NCBI GenBank assembly: GCA_945787555.1
Contig: CALZJG010000155.1
Coordinates: 88,015 to 148,090 of the forward strand
Direction: 5' to 3'
DNA from: an uncultured Chromatiaceae bacterium
GTDB taxonomy: Bacteria; Pseudomonadota; Gammaproteobacteria; DRLM01
Length of the DNA stretch: 60,076 bases
The notes beneath the pieces are model-generated. The model searched no databases and was not told where the DNA came from. It saw nothing but the letters and a program-made list of their open reading frames with translations. The translations under genes and the position numbers were made by a program. This document shows positions 54,646 through 60,076 of the stretch, piece after piece. Each line of letters starts with the position of its first letter. Position 1 is the first letter of the stretch.

Positions 54646-54846
54646 TCACGACTTCCTTCCCTTTCTTCTTCTTAATACGTCCCAGACCAGGAATGCCATT
54701 ACGATAGCGCCTATCAGGGTCACCGCGACCATGGTGAGGGTTTCGGTGCGCTCGTCAACCAGTCCTCCTAGAAACATATGCACGGTAAAAGCGAGCATCG
54801 TCAGCGAGCTAAAGGCGACGAGGCCGTAGATGATGACTTCTTTCAT
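54646..54846 (-). CDS. 66-residue two-helix membrane protein
   Basis: Helices IIYGLVAFSSLTMLAFTVHMFLGGLV and MVAVTLIGAIVMAFLVWDVL, joined by a charged loop DERTETL, with a basic RRRKGRKS tail. AGGAG lies 12 bases before ATG 54846. It is antisense to the surrounding cluster. No family recognised; topology fits a small oxidase-associated protein. Confidence 0.6.
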   Translation of the reverse strand: MKEVIIYGLVAFSSLTMLAFTVHMFLGGLVDERTETLTMVAVTLIGAIVMAFLVWDVLRRRKGRKS

Positions 54847-55088
54847 GAGTGCGATCGGCTCCTATCTAGCGACTCCTATCCAGTTGTTTCAATGTATGCA
54901 AAAACACCCATATCAGGCAAGTCTGCAGCATGGATTATATCGCTGCTGGCTGGGTATTTCGCTATGCAAGCTAGGATGCGAGGAGCTTTGATGTGGTTGA
55001 GATGACGGGCGCATCATCGTGTGAGTTGACTGTTGCTGGTTGCAAGGGCGTCGGTGCGGGGCTGTTAGCGTCAGGCGCGCAAAAAACA

Positions 55089-55114
55089 AGAGCCCGGCAA
55101 GTCATCCGGGCTCT
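55089..55114 (-). terminator. Minus-strand Rho-independent terminator
   Basis: AGAGCCCGG (55089-55097) pairs with CCGGGCTCT (55106-55114); the plus strand has AAAAAA at 55081-55086, which gives a U-tract on the minus transcript. It terminates the 44-codon gene at 55145-55279. Confidence 0.85.
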
Positions 55115-55144
55115 ATAATGAGTGGGTGCGGTGTTAAAACGAAA

Positions 55145-55279
55145 TTACTTTGTGCGTTCCTGTTCGCGGCGACGCAACACGTCTTTAAAAGCGCCGTCGC
55201 TGATGATGTAACCCACCACAATGATAATCCCGAATACAAAAATGGGTACCAGGATTCGGATGCCAATTTCTTCGACCAT
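55145..55279 (-). CDS. 44-residue single-helix protein
   Basis: Short N-terminus MVEEIGIR, one helix (ILVPIFVFGIIIVVGYII) and a charged tail SDGAFKDVLRRREQERTK. GGAGGGGGAG lies a few bases before the ATG and a terminator follows 30 bases after its stop, so it is a well-formed, independent unit. No family recognised. It is one of at least five proteins under 50 residues in this cluster. Confidence 0.65.
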   Translation of the reverse strand: MVEEIGIRILVPIFVFGIIIVVGYIISDGAFKDVLRRREQERTK

Positions 55280-55602
55280 GTTACTCCCCCTCCTTACATT
55301 TCTCCCCCATGCCACTCCTCTGCGTATGAAGCCCGAGGAATGACCATAAAAACGACTATATCCAATTCAATGAGGAAAGACAATATTATTGTGGCACGGA
55401 GTGATTCGGCAACCTTAATCTTTATCTGAGCATTGGGCGCGCGTTGATTGAGGGCGTTATGGGGGTGCTGTTAGTAAGATAAAACTATGGGTGTCATATT
55501 GGCAGGTTGCGCGCGGGAGTGCATTTGGGTACATTACCAGGCTCGGGGGAAAACTTTCTCTTGTGTGGAATTTCCGGGAAATTTATGAGGGGAGAGGTGG
55601 AT
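55280..55602. other. Divergent regulatory gap
   Basis: 323 bases between a minus-strand and a plus-strand small gene. No coding sequence supported; it must contain promoters for both directions, but no strong consensus pair or FNR box was found. Confidence 0.4.
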
Positions 55603-55686
55603 ATGAGTAGCGTTAAATTTCTTGCCGTTCTGTTTGGTCTTGCATTCTTCATCTTCGTCATCCTACCTTCGATGACGTTGGCCTGA
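55603..55686 (+). CDS. 27-residue single-helix protein
   Basis: MSSVKF then one hydrophobic helix LAVLFGLAFFIFVILP and SMTLA. GGGGAGAGGTGG lies directly upstream, an unusually strong site. A 15-bp perfect palindrome follows at 55712-55741. No family recognised. Confidence 0.5.
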   Translation: MSSVKFLAVLFGLAFFIFVILPSMTLA

Positions 55687-55711
55687 TCTAATTCAGGGTT
55701 AGAAAGCAACT

Positions 55712-55741
55712 CGCGCGACGCCTCAGCTGAGGCGTCGCGCG
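55712..55741 (+). terminator. Perfect 30-base palindrome, possible terminator or binding site
   Basis: CGCGCGACGCCTCAG followed immediately by its exact complement CTGAGGCGTCGCGCG. It has no T-tract, so it may be a factor-dependent terminator, an RNA-stabilising stem or a dyad operator. Confidence 0.55.
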
Positions 55742-55795
55742 TTCGCGCAAAATATGCATCAGTGTTCCTGGTGCTAATGTGTCTTCCTAGGTCAA

Positions 55796-56320
55796 TTGTC
55801 TCGTCGTATGCAGCCAGTATCTGAGTACCATTACCTGGTCAAATTTCTCGTCGGAGCCGCCGCCTTTCTATTCGTTGGTACGGTGCAGGGAGTGCTGCAG
55901 GTGTTACCGCCGATTCGGCATTGGTTGGATGCCGTCGGCAGCCCCATCAGCGGCCCTGGTCATATGATAGACCCGCTGGCTCACGCTCATATCAATGTCG
56001 TGGGCGGCTTGGTGATCATGGGAATGGCGATGACCTATTACTTGTTTCCTATCATTACCGGGAGGCCAATCTGGTCGCGCCGGCTAGTTGATCACTCCTT
56101 CTGGTGGACCGCCGTCGGGGTTTCTTGCTTCTACACCACCCTGATCGTGTTTGGTCTCGTCGAAGGTAATCTGATGTTGACCGATCCCAAGGCGGTACCC
56201 GCCGTGCACAGCTACTATGCACCTGTCATCAGTACTGTGGCTACCGTGATGGGGGTGGGGTTCTGGGTGTTTTTCATCAATGTCTTTATAACCGCCAAGC
56301 AGTTCTATAAAGCGCGATGA
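55796..56320 (+). CDS. Stand-alone C-terminal CcoN-like module, copy B
   Basis: 174 residues, about four helices. AHAHINVVGGLVIMG carries His63/His65 and GRPIWSRRLVDHSFWW carries His100, nearly the same positions and spacing as copy A at 53125 and the same context as His344/His346/His382 of the full CcoN-like protein. It lacks the CuB ligands and Tyr. TTG 55796 is the first possible start and ATG 55808 the next; neither has a strong site. Overlaps the next gene by four bases. Confidence 0.8.
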   Translation: MSRRMQPVSEYHYLVKFLVGAAAFLFVGTVQGVLQVLPPIRHWLDAVGSPISGPGHMIDPLAHAHINVVGGLVIMGMAMTYYLFPIITGRPIWSRRLVDHSFWWTAVGVSCFYTTLIVFGLVEGNLMLTDPKAVPAVHSYYAPVISTVATVMGVGFWVFFINVFITAKQFYKAR

Positions 56321-56832
56321 CGTTGGCATGTGGCTGTCCGGAACAATTTCCGGACTGGGAGGGGCAGGACGTTGATCTGGGTGGCCAATTTGTCCATGTG
56401 CTGCCTATCCCCATGTTGATGAATATGCCGCTCGCCTATGGTTGGTATCTGCAACGTCAGCACCAGTCTGTGGGGCAGTTAGGGCTCAGGGAGCAATGGC
56501 CCGGTCTGGTGCTCACTCGCGCCGGATTCTTTCGTGGCAGCCTCACCCGACTCTTGCACAGCGAGCATTCCCCGTCGCGACATATTCATGTTTTGCCTCC
56601 GTCATTTTGGGTGCACGCAGTACTGCACCCCGGCAATCTCAGCACCGGGCGTAAAGTGATCCAACAAATGCAGATGGAGTTGGTGGATGCTGGTCGTTTG
56701 CCCAAGGAATTGTATTTGTGCTATCTGACCTGTGAGCAGTGTAGTGAGGCGCGCGGCGGAGATAAGATTCTGTTCCTGCGTCGCTGGGAGGAAAGCGCGT
56801 TATTGAAGCGTCGTCTGGCAGGGCGTAAATAA
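56317..56832 (+). CDS. Cys/His-rich protein of unknown function
   Basis: 171 residues, probably cytoplasmic, no signal peptide. It has an N-terminal CGC (residues 5-7), a CYLTCEQC motif near 134-141 and a His-rich stretch (HSEHSPSRHIHVLPP and FWVHAVLH), so metal binding is likely. No family recognised. ATGA overlap with the half-CcoN module couples their translation, suggesting a maturation or metal-delivery partner (inference). Confidence 0.65.
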   Translation: MTLACGCPEQFPDWEGQDVDLGGQFVHVLPIPMLMNMPLAYGWYLQRQHQSVGQLGLREQWPGLVLTRAGFFRGSLTRLLHSEHSPSRHIHVLPPSFWVHAVLHPGNLSTGRKVIQQMQMELVDAGRLPKELYLCYLTCEQCSEARGGDKILFLRRWEESALLKRRLAGRK

Positions 56833-56862
56833 GCGACTCACTCTCCGGCGTAACTTCTTTAC

Positions 56863-57258
56863 TTACTGTGCGGGGACTCTCTGTTCGGAGATAGGGAAGC
56901 GCAGTATGCCCACTCGATTATCATGTTCGATGTGCACATAGAGGACGTCTGTGGTCGGATCGGAGACAGGCATGGCGCGGCGGTAAGCGCCGAGATGACC
57001 GTCTTGTATCGCTTGGACCCAGGGGCCTTCGTCATTGACCCTGAGTGAGACGATCAGTTTGGAGGCGGGCGCGCGTGGACCGCGTGTGGCGATTATCAGG
57101 AACTCGTTCATGCCCCGCTCTACTCGGGGAGGGCGAGTTTCGATGTCGACGCGTATATCTTCCCAGGTTTGGGTTGGGAAAGCGGGCAAGGGGTCGCCGC
57201 AGCCGCTGAGCAACACGATACCTAGGGTTGTGGCTAGAATTTGCTTAAGGTTCAGCAT
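56863..57258 (-). CDS. Lipoprotein with YtkA/FixH-like beta domain
   Basis: 131 residues from ATG 57258, which gives a signal peptide with lipobox LLSGC; an upstream start would add 13 residues. The rest is beta-rich (RPPRVERGMNEFLIIATRGP, KLIVSLRVNDEGPW, DVLYVHIEHDNRVGILRFPI) in the pattern of YtkA-like domains seen in FixH-type proteins. It overlaps the upstream cytochrome gene by 14 bases. A part in oxidase copper handling is possible but unproven. Confidence 0.6.
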   Translation of the reverse strand: MLNLKQILATTLGIVLLSGCGDPLPAFPTQTWEDIRVDIETRPPRVERGMNEFLIIATRGPRAPASKLIVSLRVNDEGPWVQAIQDGHLGAYRRAMPVSDPTTDVLYVHIEHDNRVGILRFPISEQRVPAQ

Positions 57259-57574
57259 GGTTTTGCAGGTAGTCAATAATCTGTTGTAGTGATTCATCGT
57301 CGATTTTCGAGAAGCCTTTCATAGTGCGGTGCCGTTGCATGCGTGCCACGATGCTAGGCCATGCCTGGGGGGGATGGCTGGAGGCGCGAGGGGGCGCGTG
57401 ACAGCCGCTGCACCACTTTTGCATAGGGCTGAGGGCGGCGCTACCGGGCGTCGTATCGTTAGTTTGTCCCTGCGCGGCTCCGAGCCAGGGAAGCAATAGC
57501 ACGGCGCGTAGTATTAAATATTGCGGCCGCATATGCCCAGATTGCGCGCTTACCAAGACCATGTTCAGTCTCAT
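57245..57574 (-). CDS. Small secreted monoheme cytochrome c
   Basis: 109 residues. Signal peptide (LRAVLLLPWLGAAQG; the exact start could be an internal ATG at about residue 15), heme motif CSGCH in MQKWCSGCHAPP, and a likely Met ligand in TMKGFSKIDD or MQRHRTM. The C-terminal IIDYLQNH helix is typical of class I c. It could shuttle electrons to the CcoG- and oxidase-linked proteins encoded nearby. Confidence 0.82.
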   Translation of the reverse strand: MRLNMVLVSAQSGHMRPQYLILRAVLLLPWLGAAQGQTNDTTPGSAALSPMQKWCSGCHAPPRASSHPPQAWPSIVARMQRHRTMKGFSKIDDESLQQIIDYLQNHAEP

Positions 57575-57681
57575 GTCATTGTTTTGGTTGTCTTGTTACT
57601 CGCGCTGAGCATGTCCGTGCCCGCGCCTGGGTCTCATAAGGCCTGAACCGCCTGCTCGAACCACATCCGCGTCAAAATTGC

Positions 57682-58113
57682 TCACTTTTTTTGTGTGGGC
57701 TGACCGGTCTTCTCCTCTCCATTGCCGTCATCAACACTAGATTTTTTGTTGTCATCCCGATGGCGATAGTCAACCACGTAATAAATGAGTCCCCCCATGG
57801 CGATGACCCAGGCGGCGCCGCCAACGATACCCCAATCGAACCAGGAGCGCGTGTCGTCGGCGCGTACGCCCCAGAAAGGGAAGGTCAGTCCGATGGCCGC
57901 CAGCAGTAAGACAAAGAAGATGGCGATGAACCAGTAGGGGATCTTGTGATCCGACGTCTCGTCCATGCGTTCGACCATTTCCCAATCCTCGAGACCCCGC
58001 TTGTTGATGCGATCAGTTTCGTTGGCATAGCCGTGATGATCGGTGCGTTCTTCGCCCCATTTGATGTCGTCGATGGCATCGACGGGGCGTTGGTCGTCCT
58101 GTTTCGTGTCCAT
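57682..58113 (-). CDS. CcoP-anchor-like membrane protein without heme domain
   Basis: 143 residues. After an acidic N-terminus, DWEMVERMDETSDHKIPYWF and helix IAIFFVLLLAAIGLTFPFWG, then a second helix VGGAAWVIAMGGLIYYVV and a charged tail. The DHKIPYWF-helix-FPFWGVRA layout parallels NNRLPFPF-helix-MPIWGARP of the protein at 50112 and recalls the FixP/CcoP N-terminal region, but no CxxCH is present. It starts four bases after the ccoG stop and belongs to the ccoG operon. Confidence 0.65.
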   Translation of the reverse strand: MDTKQDDQRPVDAIDDIKWGEERTDHHGYANETDRINKRGLEDWEMVERMDETSDHKIPYWFIAIFFVLLLAAIGLTFPFWGVRADDTRSWFDWGIVGGAAWVIAMGGLIYYVVDYRHRDDNKKSSVDDGNGEEKTGQPTQKK

Positions 58114-58117
58114 AGGA

Positions 58118-59425
58118 TTAACCTCTTTCCACTAGATGCTGGATTTGGAAACGGCTTTGCCAGCCGTTCGTGGATTGGGCATGTACCGAGATCGTGTGCA
58201 AACCTTTCGGCAAACCATCCTTGATGTGGAGGTTCACGTTGTGGCGACCAGCGGTGGTGAAGGCCACCGAATCTTCATCGAGTCGATACATGTCAGGTGA
58301 CAAGCCTTCCACACGCAGAGTGACCTCGGCGGGATGATAAAGCTTGTTGGCGATGTTGATGCGGTAATCGCGCGTGGTGTCGCCATGCTCGATTTCCGCC
58401 CGATAGACCGACATGTGATTGGGGTCGTAGTCGATCAGCCCCCAGGTGAACAGGCTGACGGCGAGCAGGAACACCGGCAGCACCCAGGAAACGCGTTGCG
58501 TGAGCGTGGAAAGATCCATGCGATTGTTGCCCGTAATCTTGTCGTCACGCGGTCCGAATTTATAACTTAACAAGCCCGGCTCGCCATGCTTGCGATGCAG
58601 TGAATCGCAAGCTGTTATGCATTCCCCGCAGTTGGTGCAGCTGTCGAAGGTGGCGGTGTTGCGCGGGTCGATGTCGACCGGGCACACGGTGACGCAATAA
58701 TTGCACTTGGTGCACGCGTCGCTGCGGCTGGCGTCATATTGAATGTGCAGTGTGTCCTTGGTTTTGAACAAGTACTGCCACATGCGGTAGATGCACATGT
58801 AGCGGCACACGTAATGGCGCATCAGGGCGATATTGGCCAGGGTGATGAAGACGAATACGGAGTATATCCAATACAGCGAGTTCGTAAAACGAGCGTCTTC
58901 TTGCAAGGTGACGAACGCCCATGACGCGTCCGGCGGCAAAAAATAGAGCATGGGAATGATCGATAGCAGCATCGCCGCGCCGAGCATTTTCACGCTCAAT
59001 TGCAACCAGTTCGACCAGTGGTTCTTTCCTGACGAGAGACGGGAGGGTTTATCTTCATCACCCCAGTTGATGAGGGCGCGCTTGCCCAGCAGTCGGGAGG
59101 TGATGTTGTTGGCCCAGCTCGAAGCCGTTCCTTGCGGGCAAACATAGCCGCAAAAGACCGTGCCCATGGTCGAGTAAAGAATGACGAGTAAACAGGCCGC
59201 GGACAGCCAGAATCCAAACACAATGAAGAAATCGGAGAACCAAATTTGGCGGTCGAGTATGATGAAACCCGAGGATATATCGATGCGGAATAGGCCGGTG
59301 ATGGGGATGAGTATCAAAATCGCCAGCGCTGCGACGCGCGTGGACATGCGGATGCGCCCGACGTTTGCCCGCCTAGGCGGTTCCGCTACAATGGGTATGC
59401 GCTTGAATGTGGTATTTTCGCTCAT
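58118..59425 (-). CDS. ccoG: cbb3 oxidase assembly ferredoxin-like protein CcoG (RdxA/FixG)
   Basis: 435 residues from ATG 59425; GTG 59512 would add 29. About five helices with the FCGYVCPQGTASSW Cys motif, two 4Fe-4S motifs (CTKCNYCVTVCPVD; CTNCGECITACD) and a C-terminal periplasmic Ig-like domain (YRLDEDSVAFTTAG). CcoG is a Cu(II) reductase that supports copper insertion into cbb3 oxidases. Its presence supports the interpretation that the heme-copper cluster upstream is matured like a cbb3 enzyme. Confidence 0.93.
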   Translation of the reverse strand: MSENTTFKRIPIVAEPPRRANVGRIRMSTRVAALAILILIPITGLFRIDISSGFIILDRQIWFSDFFIVFGFWLSAACLLVILYSTMGTVFCGYVCPQGTASSWANNITSRLLGKRALINWGDEDKPSRLSSGKNHWSNWLQLSVKMLGAAMLLSIIPMLYFLPPDASWAFVTLQEDARFTNSLYWIYSVFVFITLANIALMRHYVCRYMCIYRMWQYLFKTKDTLHIQYDASRSDACTKCNYCVTVCPVDIDPRNTATFDSCTNCGECITACDSLHRKHGEPGLLSYKFGPRDDKITGNNRMDLSTLTQRVSWVLPVFLLAVSLFTWGLIDYDPNHMSVYRAEIEHGDTTRDYRINIANKLYHPAEVTLRVEGLSPDMYRLDEDSVAFTTAGRHNVNLHIKDGLPKGLHTISVHAQSTNGWQSRFQIQHLVERG

Positions 59426-59593
59426 CGGCTCTGTGCTCGTGACCCATTGCCAGTGAGACAGGGGTCCGATAAAGGGGTTCACTACGGCGCGGGTAGCTGC
59501 GCTTGAAAACACTCCACTACACCATCGTCCGCTTCGCGATCGCCGCGAACCAGGCAGATAAGTATATCATCACCGCCTTTTGGAAGGGTAACC

Positions 59594-60025
59594 ATGCGAA
59601 ACAGGCAGCGAAATTCATTCTCTTTTCAATATATAGCGACGCTGGCATGTGTCTTGGCGTTGGCCGGATGCCAAATTGGTCCGCCTTCCTCCGGCGCCGC
59701 CGAACGTGTGGCCAGTGAGTATTATCAAGCGATCAAGGCCCAGGATTTAGCGGGCGCCGTGATGTTCTACCAGGACACAAATGTGCAACCGCGCGAGCAG
59801 TGGCTGCAGCAATTGGAAGATCAGCGCGAGAAGCTCGGTGATCTGCAAAGTTATGAGTTAGTGGAAACCACTGTAAATACCGTTTTCAGCGGCGTGCGCT
59901 ACATTCTGCGTTACAAGACCAGGTATACGCAGGCGACGGCCACCGAAACCCTGATAATGTTTGAGTCCGTGAGTGACAGCAAGATGGTGATTCAGGGTTT
60001 GACGTTACGTTCGCGGGCCCTATGA
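59594..60025 (+). CDS. Lipoprotein, DUF4019/DUF3887-like
   Basis: 143 residues with a signal peptide and lipobox LAGC (Cys26). The mature part AASEYYQAIKAQDLAGAVMFY-like start (here VASEYYQAIKAQDLAG), REQWLQQLEDQREKLGDLQSYEL and YILRYKTRYTQATATETLIMF form the NTF2-like pattern of DUF4019/DUF3887 proteins. Function unknown. Divergent from ccoG by about 170 bases. Confidence 0.65.
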   Translation: MRNRQRNSFSFQYIATLACVLALAGCQIGPPSSGAAERVASEYYQAIKAQDLAGAVMFYQDTNVQPREQWLQQLEDQREKLGDLQSYELVETTVNTVFSGVRYILRYKTRYTQATATETLIMFESVSDSKMVIQGLTLRSRAL

Positions 60026-60076
60026 CATCCCCTCAAACAGTTGTCGTGCGAGGCGCATTATGACGCGATGACGCGA

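Noticed and set aside
56863-57258. CcoH assignment for the lipoprotein
   Set aside because: Only a generic YtkA-like beta pattern is seen; CcoH has an N-terminal transmembrane anchor and a different C-terminal motif.

Overview
This window is chromosomal DNA of a GC-rich gammaproteobacterium, inferred from housekeeping gene order: yicC-gmk-rpoZ-spoT-ridA, recG-ubiC-ubiA, kdsD-kdsC-lptCAB-rpoN-hpf-ptsN-hprK-rapZ-EIIA-HPr-ptsI-mgtE. No rRNA, tRNA, insertion sequence, phage gene or CRISPR array was recognised. The wealth of membrane-bound and periplasmic c-type cytochromes suggests a respiratory, possibly chemolithotrophic, bacterium (inference; genus not assignable by reading).

Region 1 (1-9.7 kb): mostly minus-strand genes: a partial AEC transporter, a LolA-like periplasmic protein, serB, a SIMPL protein, hemW, rdgB and rph, interrupted by a 1022-residue plus-strand PAS-GGDEF-EAL c-di-GMP protein. 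Region 2 (9.9-31 kb): a long plus-strand run for nucleotide metabolism, stringent response, recombination, ubiquinone, KDO/LPS transport, sigma-54 and a regulatory (nitrogen-type) PTS with no sugar permease, ending in mgtE. A good sigma-54 -24/-12 motif lies just upstream of rpoN itself. Region 3 (31-40 kb): a lone hydantoinase/oxoprolinase-like gene, a four-gene Gld-like ABC export cluster, mutM, a PsiE-like gene and a large glycosyltransferase-like membrane protein.

Region 4 (40.2-59.5 kb) is the unusual part: about 20 kb devoted to a divergent cbb3-type (C-family) heme-copper reductase and satellites. An eight-gene overlapping operon (40.7-46.8 kb) carries a CcoS-like maturation protein, a membrane-anchored cytochrome c, several unknown membrane proteins and a formylglycine-generating-enzyme fold without its catalytic cysteines, then a fused membrane/spermidine-synthase-like protein. 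The structural operon (47.1-50.95 kb) has a full-length CcoN-like subunit, a CcoO-like subunit enlarged by roughly 110 residues before its heme motif, a third subunit in the CcoP position with no heme motif, and tiny one-helix proteins. It ends at a strong terminator. Downstream are a diheme c4-like cytochrome, a membrane monoheme cytochrome, and two separate 175-residue proteins that each look like only the last four helices of CcoN, with the heme-ligand HxH motif at identical positions. A thioredoxin-like lipoprotein, a Cys/His-rich unknown, another small cytochrome, a second CcoP-N-terminus-like protein and CcoG complete the set. At least five coding sequences under 50 codons, all predicted single-helix, are interspersed. 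My reading is a multi-operon, non-canonical cbb3-like oxidase (or NO reductase) system in which CcoP is replaced by separate cytochromes and heme-less membrane proteins; function is inferred, not shown.
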